From the NCBI GenBank assembly GCA_963844845.1, contig CAWJPW010000010.1:310001-374000 (forward strand): 64,000 nucleotides of DNA, given 5' to 3'. The notes beneath the pieces are model-generated. The model saw only the letters and a program-made list of their open reading frames with translations. It did not search any database and was not told the origin of the DNA. Position 1 is the stretch's first letter. Each line of letters starts with the position of its first letter. This DNA comes from CAWJPW01 sp963844845 (GTDB lineage: Bacteria; Acidobacteriota; Thermoanaerobaculia; Thermoanaerobaculales; Sulfomarinibacteraceae). Positions 50,769 to 58,368 of the stretch are shown here, in pieces. Made by a program: the position numbers and the translations under genes.

Positions 50769-51769
50769 GGGAGCGCGTCGTCGTTCTGCACAACGCGGTG
50801 GCGGAGGGGGCCGACCCCTCCACTGCCGATGTCCTCGACGAGACGGACTTCGTCATCGGCGCCCTCGCCAAGCTCGGTGTGGCGGCGGAGCGCGTGGCGG
50901 TGCCCGACGGCCGCGCCTGGGAGGTGCTCGACGGCCAGCGCGGGACGGTGGTCTTCAACCTGGTGGAGTCCGCCCCCGGCGCCCCCACCCAGCAGGCCGC
51001 CGCCGCCGGCGTGCTCGAGCTCCTCGGCCTGCCCTTCACCGGCTCGGCCGCCGCCGCCATCTGGCTCACCACCGACAAGCTCGCCACCCGTGCGCTCCTC
51101 GTCGACGCCGGTCTCGCCGTGGCGGCCGGTGGTCGGGTCGATTCCGCCGCCCCCGAGCCGCCCCGAGCCGCTCCGCCGCCATGGATCGTCAAGCCGGCCT
51201 GGGAGGATTCGTCGGTGGGACTGGAGGGCGATCCGGTGTGTCGGACTGTCGACCAGCTCCGCGCCAGGGTGCGCGCCCTGGCGGCCCGCTTCCCGCACCA
51301 GCCCCTGCTCGCCGAGCACTTCCTCCCCGGACGTGAGTTCAACCTCTCGCTGGTGGAGCGTGGCGGCCGGCCGGAGGTCCTGCCGGTGGCTGAGATCGAG
51401 TTCCGCGACCTCGGCGACGGCGCCCCGGCGCTGGTCAGCTTCGCCGCCAAGTGGGAGCCCGACTCGCCGGAGTACCGCCAGACGGTGCGCGTCTTCCCGG
51501 ATGAGGACGAGGGGCTCCTCATGACCCGCCTCCGGGAGGTGGCGACCACGGCGTGGTACGCCACCGGCGTGGCGGGTTACGCGCGCGTGGACATCCGCCT
51601 CGACGAGAACGGCGCTCCGCGCGTCCTCGAGGTGAACGCCAACCCCTGCATCGCCGCCGACGGCGGCTTCGTGGCGGCCGCTGCGCAGGCCGGGCTCGAC
51701 CCGGCACGCCTGGTGAGCCACATCCTCGCGGCCGCCCGGCGCCACGGCACCGCGCCCTCCGCCGCCTGA
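50765..51769 (+). CDS. D-Ala-D-Ala-ligase-like ATP-grasp enzyme (2)
   Basis: 334 aa, GTG start overlapping the stop of the first ligase (GTGA). ATP-grasp motifs: PPWIVKPAWEDSSVGLEG, LLAEHFLPGREFNLSLVE, YARVDIRLDENGAPRVLEVNANPCIAADGG. Shares the GTVVFNLVE..APTQQAAAAGVLELLGLPFTGS N-terminal layout with ligase 1 but is clearly diverged, so two different coupling steps or a heteromer are possible. Confidence 0.85.
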   Translation: MRERVVVLHNAVAEGADPSTADVLDETDFVIGALAKLGVAAERVAVPDGRAWEVLDGQRGTVVFNLVESAPGAPTQQAAAAGVLELLGLPFTGSAAAAIWLTTDKLATRALLVDAGLAVAAGGRVDSAAPEPPRAAPPPWIVKPAWEDSSVGLEGDPVCRTVDQLRARVRALAARFPHQPLLAEHFLPGREFNLSLVERGGRPEVLPVAEIEFRDLGDGAPALVSFAAKWEPDSPEYRQTVRVFPDEDEGLLMTRLREVATTAWYATGVAGYARVDIRLDENGAPRVLEVNANPCIAADGGFVAAAAQAGLDPARLVSHILAAARRHGTAPSAA

Positions 51770-51778
51770 GAGGACACC

Positions 51779-52267
51779 ATGGCCGACGAGATCTTCCTCC
51801 GCTCCACCCTGCACGCCGACGATCGCCCCGGCATCGCGACACTCCTCTCCGCCACCGGCTTCTTCAATCCCGAGGAGCTGGACGTGGCCATGGAGCTGGT
51901 GGACGACCGTCTCGCCAACGGCGAGGCCAGCCACTACCGGTTCCTGGTGGCTGCGGTGGGGAACGAGGTGGCCGGGTACGCCTGCTGGGGACCCATCCCG
52001 GGGACCGCCGCCTCCGCCGACCTCTACTGGATCGCCGTGCACCCAGACCGCCAAGGCTCAGGCGTCGGCCGCTCGCTACTCATGGCCGCCGAGCGCGGCA
52101 TGCGGGCCGAGGGCCGCACGCGCTGCTACCTCGAGACCTCCTCACGCCAGCAGTACACACCCACCCGCACCTTCTACCTCCGCTGCGGGTACCGGGTGGC
52201 GGCCGAGCTGGAGGACTACTACGGACCTGGCGACGGCAAGGTGGTCTTCCTCCGCGTCCTCGAGTGA
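51779..52267 (+). CDS. GNAT acetyltransferase
   Basis: 162 aa. Acetyl-CoA loop VHPDRQGSGVGRSLLMAAE (Q/RxxGxG/A), beta-4 ADLYWIAV, and the C-terminal FYLRCGYRVAAELEDYYGPGDGKVVFLRVL. GAGGACACC precedes the ATG, 9 bp after the second ligase. In methanogens and some bacteria KamA (AblA) works with a GNAT (AblB) to make N-epsilon-acetyl-beta-lysine; this protein may play that part, but it is not obviously an AblB ortholog. Confidence 0.85.
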   Translation: MADEIFLRSTLHADDRPGIATLLSATGFFNPEELDVAMELVDDRLANGEASHYRFLVAAVGNEVAGYACWGPIPGTAASADLYWIAVHPDRQGSGVGRSLLMAAERGMRAEGRTRCYLETSSRQQYTPTRTFYLRCGYRVAAELEDYYGPGDGKVVFLRVLE

Positions 52268-52599
52268 GCGCAGGCGCCCAGCTGCCACGCACGACGTGAC
52301 AGCCGACCCTCATCTCGACCGCTGGCCGATTTCTCGCCCGAGGCCCCGCGCGGCCGGCGGCCCGAGCAGCCCGGCGCGAAACCCCATCCCGACAGCGGAG
52401 CACGCGGTCCCGCCGGGAGCTCCGCTGGAGAGCCCCCCGACATCCCACGCTGCTCTTCATGACCATGAACGGATGAAGTTGACAGGCTCCCGCCGCGGCG
52501 GGAGAATCGAGGGAGCGATGCCTTTGTGAGACAAGTTGGAGAGTCGACCGGATCGAGTCCGGTCCGTATTTATTGTCAACCCTATTGGGAGGAGGAGCC
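52268..52599 (+). promoter_or_regulatory. Upstream region of cstA with two hairpins
   Basis: 332 bp. TTGACA at 52479-52484 lies before a perfect CTCCCGCC/GGCGGGAG palindrome (52487-52504), and GACCGGA-TCGAG-TCCGGTC (52546-52564) lies close to cstA. The first may end the kamA transcript; the second may shape the cstA leader. A weak -10 (GAGAAT) only. Confidence 0.35.
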
Positions 52600-54306
52600 A
52601 TGAAGGCGATCTTTCTGGCGATCTTCGGCCTGGGCGCGTTCATCATCGGGTACCGCTTCTACGCCAAGTTCCTAGCCGAGAAGATCTACAAGCTCGACCC
52701 CAACTTCGTGACGCCGGCGCACGAGTTCCAGGACGGCGTCGACTTCGTGCCTACCAACAAGCACGTCCTGTGGGGCCACCACTTCACCTCGGTGGCAGGC
52801 GCGGCGCCCATCGTCGGCCCCGCCATCGCAGTGTACTGGGGATGGCTCCCCGCCCTCCTCTGGGTGGTGTTCGGCACCATCTTCTTCGCCGGGGCGCACG
52901 ACTTCGGCACCCTCTGGATCTCGTCCCGTCACAAGGCGCGGTCGATGGGCTCGCTCACCGAGCAGGTGGTGAACAAGCGCTCCCGCACCCTCTTCATGAT
53001 CGTGATCTTCCTCCTGCTGCTCATGGTGAACGCGGTCTTCGCCATCGTCATCGCCCGGCTCTTCACCAAGTTCCCCGGTGCGGTGGTGCCCATCTGGTTC
53101 GAGATCCCGGTGGCGATCCTGGTGGGCTGGATCATCTACCGCAAGGGCGGCAAGCTGCTGTGGCCATCCATCGGCGCGCTCATCGCGCTCTACGTCATGG
53201 TCTGGTACGGCAACAAGATGCCGATCGTGATCCCCGAGCACTTCCTGGGCCTGGGTCCCGCCGGCTTCTGGGTCGTGATCCTCTTCCTGTACGCATGGGC
53301 GGCTTCGCGCCTGCCGGTGTGGCTGCTCCTGCAGCCGCGGGACTACATCAACTCACACCAGCTCATCGTCGGCCTCGGGATCCTCTACATCGGCCTCGCG
53401 GTGGGCAACCCAACCGTGATGGCCCCCGCCTACAACCAGGCGCCTGCCGGGGCGCCGCCGATCATTCCCATCCTCTTCATCACCATCGCCTGCGGCGCCA
53501 TCTCGGGCTTCCACGGGCTGGTGTCCTCGGGGACCTCCTCCAAGCAGTTGGACAAGGAGACCGACGCGAAGTTCGTCGGCTACATGGGGGCAGTGGGTGA
53601 GGGCGCCCTGGCGCTGGGCTCCATCATCGTGGTCACCGCGGGCATCGCCGCCACCCGGGCCGACTGGCTCACGAACGTCTACAGTAGCTGGACGGCCGCC
53701 TCGGGGGGCGCCGCCGCCAACTTCGTCAACGGCGTCGCCCACATGGCTGAGAACCTCGGGGTTCCGGTGGGGGTGGGCCAGGTCTTCGCCGCGGTCATCG
53801 TGGTGAGCTTCGCCGCCACCACCATGGATACCGGCGTCCGCCTGCAGCGCTACATCGTCGCCGAGCTCGGCGAGCAGTATGACATCAAGATCCTCACCGA
53901 GCCGACGGTGTCCACCACCCTCGCCGTGGCCGCGTGTCTGCTCCTGGCGTTCGGCGCCCACGCTCCCGGCGGCGGCGTCGGCACCGGCGGTCTCGTGATC
54001 TGGCCGCTCTTCGGCACCACCAACCAGCTGCTCGCCGCCCTCTCGCTCATCGTCGTCGCGGTGTACCTCAGGCGGCTCGGCCGCAGCATCGTCCCCGTCA
54101 TGATCCCCATGGTCTTCCTGCTCGTGATGACGATCTGGGCGATGCTCTCAAGCCTCGGTCGGTGGCTGTTCGGAGCCACGCCGAACTACCTCATGGGTAT
54201 CATGGGCGCGATCGTTCTGTTCTCCGCCATCTGGATGGCGCTTGAGGCGTATGTGGCACTGCGCAAGCCGCCACTGCCGATCGTCGAGGAGGCCACCGAT
54301 AAGTGA
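52600..54306 (+). CDS. cstA: CstA-family peptide/pyruvate transporter
   Basis: 568 aa, about 15-16 membrane helices. CstA signatures: PTNKHVLWGHHFTSVAGAAPIVGPAIAVYWGW, GAHDFGTLWISSRHKARSMG, FHGLVSSGTSSKQLDKETDAKFVGYMGAVGEG, ATTMDTGVRLQRYIV, and WPLFGTTNQLLAALSL. CstA proteins import peptides or pyruvate under starvation. GGAGGAGGAG precedes the ATG. The stop overlaps the start of the next small gene (GTGA). The short CstA length matches the peptide-linked bacterial/archaeal form. Confidence 0.94.
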   Translation: MKAIFLAIFGLGAFIIGYRFYAKFLAEKIYKLDPNFVTPAHEFQDGVDFVPTNKHVLWGHHFTSVAGAAPIVGPAIAVYWGWLPALLWVVFGTIFFAGAHDFGTLWISSRHKARSMGSLTEQVVNKRSRTLFMIVIFLLLLMVNAVFAIVIARLFTKFPGAVVPIWFEIPVAILVGWIIYRKGGKLLWPSIGALIALYVMVWYGNKMPIVIPEHFLGLGPAGFWVVILFLYAWAASRLPVWLLLQPRDYINSHQLIVGLGILYIGLAVGNPTVMAPAYNQAPAGAPPIIPILFITIACGAISGFHGLVSSGTSSKQLDKETDAKFVGYMGAVGEGALALGSIIVVTAGIAATRADWLTNVYSSWTAASGGAAANFVNGVAHMAENLGVPVGVGQVFAAVIVVSFAATTMDTGVRLQRYIVAELGEQYDIKILTEPTVSTTLAVAACLLLAFGAHAPGGGVGTGGLVIWPLFGTTNQLLAALSLIVVAVYLRRLGRSIVPVMIPMVFLLVMTIWAMLSSLGRWLFGATPNYLMGIMGAIVLFSAIWMALEAYVALRKPPLPIVEEATDK

Positions 54307-54581
54307 GCTCGCTCTGGCAACGACTGCGGGAAGGCTGGCGGCGCTTCAACGAGCTGTACGACCAGCTCTTCTTCTCGCGCTACCGGGCGGTGGCGGGCCG
54401 CCGTCACCGCGACGAGGAGGACCTCTTTCTCCTGCTGTGCTTCTCGGACATGATGGGCATACCCAACCCGGTGAACTACTACACCCTGGAGCTGCTGCCC
54501 GCCATGCTCGAGCGCTTCCACAAGTGGCACCAGCGCCAGGGGATGGAGAAGTCGCCCCTCGATGGGTTCAGATGATGCTGA
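54303..54581 (+). CDS. Cory-CC-star-like small protein, probable selenoprotein ending Sec-Cys
   Basis: 90 aa to the first in-frame TGA (54573-54575), 92 aa if that codon is read as selenocysteine and translation continues through TGC to TGA (54579-54581). The protein is soluble and helical with FFSRYRAV..RRHRDEEDLFLLLCFSDMMGIPNP, then FHKWHQRQGME.SPLDGFR before the TGA. The small CstA-partner proteins I recall with this FH.WH..MGM..SPLD.F layout end in Arg-Cys-Cys; here the frame gives Arg-[TGA]-Cys. A perfect hairpin with GGT loop sits 10 nt after the TGA, fitting a bacterial SECIS. GTG start overlaps the cstA stop. Alternative: plain loss of two residues by a TGC-to-TGA change. Confidence 0.75.
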
Positions 54582-54585
54582 CGAC

Positions 54586-54606
54586 CGGGGCCCCGGTGGG
54601 GCCCCG
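54586..54606 (+). promoter_or_regulatory. Candidate SECIS hairpin
   Basis: CGGGGCCCC, loop GGT, GGGGCCCCG: 9 perfect pairs. The apical loop starts 20 nt after the end of the TGA (19 nt lie between), inside the range described for bacterial SECIS elements, and begins with G-G as required for SelB contact. It lies in a 46-bp stretch between genes with no protein-like reading. A terminator is the rival reading, but no U-tract follows and an ArsA gene begins 21 bp later. Confidence 0.6.
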
Positions 54607-54627
54607 CGTTGCCTCCCCGGGGCTCCG

Positions 54628-55614
54628 GTGAGTGAGCTGCACTGGCTTGACCGCCGCATCCTCTTCTTCGGCGGCAAGGGCGGCGTCGGCAAGACCACGT
54701 CTGCCACCGCCTTCGCGCTGCTCGCCTCCCAGGCGGGGCGCCGCACTCTCCTCGTCTCCACCGACCCGGCACACTCCACCGGCGACATCCTCGAGGCCGA
54801 CCTCGGACCCACCGAGCGGAGGATCACCGAGCACCTGTGGGCGCTGGAGATCGACGCCGAGAAGGAAGCGGCGACCTACATCGATCACGTCCGCACCCAC
54901 CTCCTGCGCGCCGTGCCGGAGCACCTCCGGTCCGAGATGGAGCGCCAGGTGGAGATCGCCCGGGTCTCGCCCGGCGCCGAGGAGGCGGCCCTCTTCGACC
55001 GCGTGGCCGAGCTGGTGCTGACGGTGCACGATCGCTACGACCTGGTGGTCTTCGACACCGCGCCCACCGGACACACACTGCGCCTGCTCACCCTCCCCGA
55101 GCTGTTGCAGGCATGGATCGACGGCCTTCTCGAGCGCCGCAAGCGGGTCAACGAGCTGTCGGCGATGTGGCGCCAGATGACCGTAGCCGGAAGCCCCGAC
55201 GAGGAGATCACCGACCCGGTCGAGAAGATCCTCACGGCGCGGCGGCGGAAGTTCTACCAGATGCGGGAGCTCCTTCTGAGCCCTGGCGACACGGCCTTCA
55301 TCTTCGTCCTGCTGGCCGAGCGGCTGCCGATCCTCGAGACCGCCAAGGCGGTGAAGATGCTGCACCGGTTCCAGGTCCCGGTTGGCGGCATCGTCGTCAA
55401 CCGCATCCTCCCGGTCGATGCCGCCGGCCATCCCTTCCTGGCCGCCCGCAAGGAGCAGGAGCAGCGCTACATGAGAGAGATCGAGGCCACCTTCCCCGAC
55501 CTGCCGCGGCTCGAGCTTCCCCTGCTGCCGCACGACGTCGTGGGGCCCGCCGCGCTTCAGGAGATCGTCGGCCACCTCGAGACCGCCATGCGAGGCGACA
55601 GCAGCCCCTCGTAG
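54628..55614 (+). CDS. ArsA/Get3-family ATPase
   Basis: 328 aa. Deviant Walker A GGKGGVGKTT (residues 15-24), switch STDPAHSTGDIL, switch II VVFDTAPTGHTLRLLTLP, and a helical segment (LLERRKRVNELSAMWRQMT). Single ATPase domain, as in Get3. No arsenical metalloregulatory or ars genes nearby, so arsenite export is not indicated. The cstA/small protein/ArsA order suggests it acts on the small protein or membrane insertion of CstA. GTG start; an upstream ATG overlaps the small gene but reads Pro/Gly-rich noise. Confidence 0.88.
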   Translation: MSELHWLDRRILFFGGKGGVGKTTSATAFALLASQAGRRTLLVSTDPAHSTGDILEADLGPTERRITEHLWALEIDAEKEAATYIDHVRTHLLRAVPEHLRSEMERQVEIARVSPGAEEAALFDRVAELVLTVHDRYDLVVFDTAPTGHTLRLLTLPELLQAWIDGLLERRKRVNELSAMWRQMTVAGSPDEEITDPVEKILTARRRKFYQMRELLLSPGDTAFIFVLLAERLPILETAKAVKMLHRFQVPVGGIVVNRILPVDAAGHPFLAARKEQEQRYMREIEATFPDLPRLELPLLPHDVVGPAALQEIVGHLETAMRGDSSPS

Positions 55615-55642
55615 TGACCGAGGAGAAGACCCAAACGGGAAA

Positions 55643-55662
55643 GGCGCGGCCGAGGCCGCGCC
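55643..55662. terminator. Hairpin between convergent genes
   Basis: GGCGCGGC, loop CGAG, GCCGCGCC: perfect 8-bp stem between the ArsA gene and the convergent cytochrome gene, 29 bp after the ArsA stop. Placed to stop both transcripts. Confidence 0.7.
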
Positions 55663-55686
55663 CTGTGAATCAATAGAAAGTCTCGC

Positions 55687-56160
55687 TCAGTGAGACGGCG
55701 GGTTCTTGAACTCGTGGATGGCGCTCTTGTTGCTCAGGCTCGCCTTGAACTCGACCTTCTTGGAGTGCCCTTCACCAGTGTGGCACCCGTTGCAGGTCTC
55801 CTGGTTCGGCAAGATGAGTCCCGCCGCGAGCGCCTGCTCCTTGTCCTTCATGATGCTCATCTTCTTGTAGTCGCCGCCGGGGCCGTGGCACGCTTCGCAC
55901 TGCACGCCGGCCATCTCCTCGCTGGAGTTGGTGGCGTGGCACTTCAGGCACGCAGGGCCGAATGCCTCGCCCTCGCGCCCGGCCTTGGCCGCCTCGGTGG
56001 CCTTGGCGTGAACCGTGCTCTCCCACGAGGTGTACTCCACCTTGTGGCACATCTTGCACTTGGTCGCGCCCACGTACTCATGGTCGGCGGCCTGCGCCAT
56101 GCTCACCATCCCCAAGACGACCACCACCGCCAGAGCTCCCCATACAACTGCTCGTTTCAT
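55687..56160 (-). CDS. Periplasmic four-heme cytochrome c (c554-like)
   Basis: 157 aa. Signal peptide (about 1-24, ending AQAA). Haem sites CKMCH, CLKCH, CEACH and CNGCH; the YVGATKCKMCHKVEYTSW..STVHAKA start and CEACHGPG are the pattern of cytochrome c-554 and its many relatives. A soluble periplasmic electron carrier. Same strand as, and 71 bp downstream of, the cytochrome b gene, so probably the last gene of the respiratory operon that starts at 58261. Confidence 0.9.
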   Translation of the reverse strand: MKRAVVWGALAVVVVLGMVSMAQAADHEYVGATKCKMCHKVEYTSWESTVHAKATEAAKAGREGEAFGPACLKCHATNSSEEMAGVQCEACHGPGGDYKKMSIMKDKEQALAAGLILPNQETCNGCHTGEGHSKKVEFKASLSNKSAIHEFKNPPSH

Positions 56161-56231
56161 CCCAGTCGCCTCCTTTCCGCTCGGGACTCGCCCGAACGTT
56201 CCAACAATCTAGCAGACCCCGTGCTTCCCCA

Positions 56232-57032
56232 TCAAGGCGCACCGCCGAAGGGCGTCACGGTGTCGATGGCCACCGGAACGGCGCGCAGCCACACCACCAG
56301 CGCAACGCACAGCAGGATCACCGCCAGCGACACAACCACGAAGCCGACGAAGCGCCGGCCGATAATCGTGGCTGGCTCAGCCGTCTCGCCCGCAACGATC
56401 CGCTCCAGCTCCTGCGGATGCTCCAGGGCATATAGCTCACGTCTCATGTGACCGGTGAACATCGACGGGTTCCAGTGCTTGACGTGCACGAAGTAGGTGT
56501 GCCAGGTGACGATGGCAAGGAGGGCCAGGGTCGCCTCGCCGCCGTGGGCGGCCTTGGCAGCGAGGATGAACTCCCCCGGCAGGAAGAGCCCGAAGCGCAC
56601 CGGGTAGAGCATCATGATGCCGGTGCCAACCATTAGGACGGTGCCCCACACCAGCGACAGGTACTCCAGCTTCTCGGGCCACGAGAAGCGGTCGTAGCGC
56701 GGCTCGTCGCTGACGAGGCCGAGGTTGAATCGGATCTGCTGGAGGAAGTGACGGCCATCCTCGATCTTGGGCAGCATGGTAAGCGGGTAACGGCGCACCA
56801 CGTGCATCCAGAGGAGCTCCAGGGCGTGCCACACCAGCTGCAGGGCCATGACCGTGCCCAGGAAGTGGTGAACCGCGCGGATACGGGTGACACCGCCGAA
56901 GATGAGAACCACTCCGCGGGCCCAGTCGGCACGGGGGAACATCTGCGGGAAGCCGGTGAGCACCAGGCCGGCGAAGGTCACCAGCATGAGGGCATGGTTG
57001 ATCATCTGACGTCGCGCGAAGCGCCGGATCAT
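56232..57032 (-). CDS. Cytochrome b, formate-dehydrogenase-gamma type
   Basis: 266 aa, four to five membrane helices. Haem-ligand candidates: QMINHALMLVTFAG, HHFLGTVMALQLVWHALE, and HTYFVHVKHWNPSMFTG. Matches the cytochrome b561/FdnI-like superfamily. Its ATG overlaps the stop of the eleven-heme gene (ATGA), so the two are co-translated and very likely form one complex that passes quinol electrons to periplasmic haems. Confidence 0.87.
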   Translation of the reverse strand: MIRRFARRQMINHALMLVTFAGLVLTGFPQMFPRADWARGVVLIFGGVTRIRAVHHFLGTVMALQLVWHALELLWMHVVRRYPLTMLPKIEDGRHFLQQIRFNLGLVSDEPRYDRFSWPEKLEYLSLVWGTVLMVGTGIMMLYPVRFGLFLPGEFILAAKAAHGGEATLALLAIVTWHTYFVHVKHWNPSMFTGHMRRELYALEHPQELERIVAGETAEPATIIGRRFVGFVVVSLAVILLCVALVVWLRAVPVAIDTVTPFGGAP

Positions 57033-58261
57033 GACGCGTCCTCCTCATGGCCGGCAGCGTGGTGGCGGCGCGCCCGGCGCCAGTCGAGGGCGATGTAGAC
57101 CAGGAAGAAACCGACGATGCCCGGGATCGCGAAGCGGTAGAAGAGCCGCACGTAGTAGATCCAGGGGTAGCGCTCGGGGCTGGGTATGTAGTGCCCCGTC
57201 CACGCCGACAGAAAGCGGGTGGTGGCCGAGGGATGGCACACACGGCAGCGCTGCAGCAGTTTCAGCTCGATCTGCTCGCGGCCGACGCCGTGCACCGGGT
57301 AGACGTCGTGGTATCCGTGGCAGTCGTAGCACACCGCCTGATTGAGGGGACGGTCCGGCGTGACGCTCTCGAAGAGCTGCGCGGTCGTCCCGTGGAAGTC
57401 GGCCACGTAGGTCTCGAAGACCTTGGTGGAGAGCCCGTACTTGGTCATCATCTCCTGGTCACTGTGGCAGCCGGCGCAGAGCTGTGGGCTATCCGCGCGA
57501 AACGCGGGGCTACGCGGATCGGCAGTGGCATGGGCGCGGTGGCAGTCGACACAGGTGGGCACGTCGGGGTTGTCGTCGCTCATCAGGGCCGCGCCGTGCA
57601 CGCTGCTACGGTAGGTCTCGGCGATTCGGCCATGGCATTTCCCACAGGTGAACGAGATCTGCCGCCGCGACGTGCGTGCGTCCACCGCGCTCACCGGCTG
57701 GATGTCGTGCGCGCCGTGGCACGAAACGCAGGTGGCCGCCGCGGTGAGTCCCGCCAGCTGGACCCCGGTGCCGTGCACGCCCGAGAGGTACTCGCGCTCC
57801 TCGTGGCAGCCCAGGCACACACCGCTCACGTTGTAGGGGTACATGGGCGAGGCTGAGTCGGTGACCGGCACGATGTCGTGTGCGCCGTGGCAGGTCCAGC
57901 ATTGCACTACGAAGCTGTCATCACCGAGCGGGTCGCGGTGCACCGAGCTGTTGATCGCCGCCGCCTGCTCGTCGTGACACGCCACGCAGGGGTTGCCCAT
58001 AACCACGCCCTCCGGGTGCGGCCAACGGTCGATCCCCGAGTGGCAGTCGAGACAGGCGAGCCCGACATGCGCCGCGTAGGCCTCGCGGTCGACGACCAGC
58101 GCCTGGAGCTGGCGGTCCTCCAGCTCATGCCCGAGCGTGCTCGCGGCCGATCGCAGCGCGGCCGGGTCACCATGGCACCCGAGGCAGTCCAGATCCTCCC
58201 CCTGAGCCGGCACGACGAGCGCCATCAGGACCAGGACCACACCGGCGAGAGATGCACGCAT
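57029..58261 (-). CDS. Eleven-heme cytochrome c with C-terminal membrane anchor
   Basis: 410 aa. Signal peptide (about 1-21). Eleven CxxCH sites: CLGCH, CLDCH, CVACH, CWTCH, CLGCH, CVSCH, CGKCH, CVDCH, CAGCH, CYDCH, CRVCH, many followed by GAHDI-type repeats. A C-terminal helix (FAIPGIVGFFLVYIALDW) ties it to the membrane, followed by a His-rich cytosolic tail (ARRHHAAGHEE). AAGGAGG before the ATG. With the overlapping cytochrome b gene it mirrors, as two chains, fused cytochrome b/multiheme proteins used for extracellular or metal respiration. Confidence 0.9.
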   Translation of the reverse strand: MRASLAGVVLVLMALVVPAQGEDLDCLGCHGDPAALRSAASTLGHELEDRQLQALVVDREAYAAHVGLACLDCHSGIDRWPHPEGVVMGNPCVACHDEQAAAINSSVHRDPLGDDSFVVQCWTCHGAHDIVPVTDSASPMYPYNVSGVCLGCHEEREYLSGVHGTGVQLAGLTAAATCVSCHGAHDIQPVSAVDARTSRRQISFTCGKCHGRIAETYRSSVHGAALMSDDNPDVPTCVDCHRAHATADPRSPAFRADSPQLCAGCHSDQEMMTKYGLSTKVFETYVADFHGTTAQLFESVTPDRPLNQAVCYDCHGYHDVYPVHGVGREQIELKLLQRCRVCHPSATTRFLSAWTGHYIPSPERYPWIYYVRLFYRFAIPGIVGFFLVYIALDWRRARRHHAAGHEEDAS

Positions 58262-58303
58262 CACCGCCCTCCTTGCGGGAACAAATGCACATAAATTCAC
58301 ATG

Positions 58304-58329
58304 CTTGTCAAGTGTGATATTGCGACAAG
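58304..58329 (-). promoter_or_regulatory. Promoter/inverted-repeat region of the multiheme operon
   Basis: CTTGTC (58304-58309) and GACAAG (58324-58329) form an inverted repeat with a 14-bp spacer. On the minus strand the left arm contains TTGACA (58306-58311), a perfect -35, about 45 bp from the start codon. No good -10 follows at 16-18 bp. Possible operator or activated promoter. Confidence 0.35.
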
Positions 58330-58368
58330 TCCTCACAGAAATAGGCTCACGTAGAGTCTGACGAGCAG

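Noticed and set aside
54562..54627. Longer start (ATG 54562) for the ArsA gene
   Set aside because: It would overlap the small gene and its hairpin and adds a Pro/Gly-rich stretch unlike any ArsA N-terminus.
54628..55614. Arsenic resistance operon
   Set aside because: The ATPase is ArsA/Get3-like, but there is no arsB, arsC, arsD or arsR; neighbours are cstA and the small protein.
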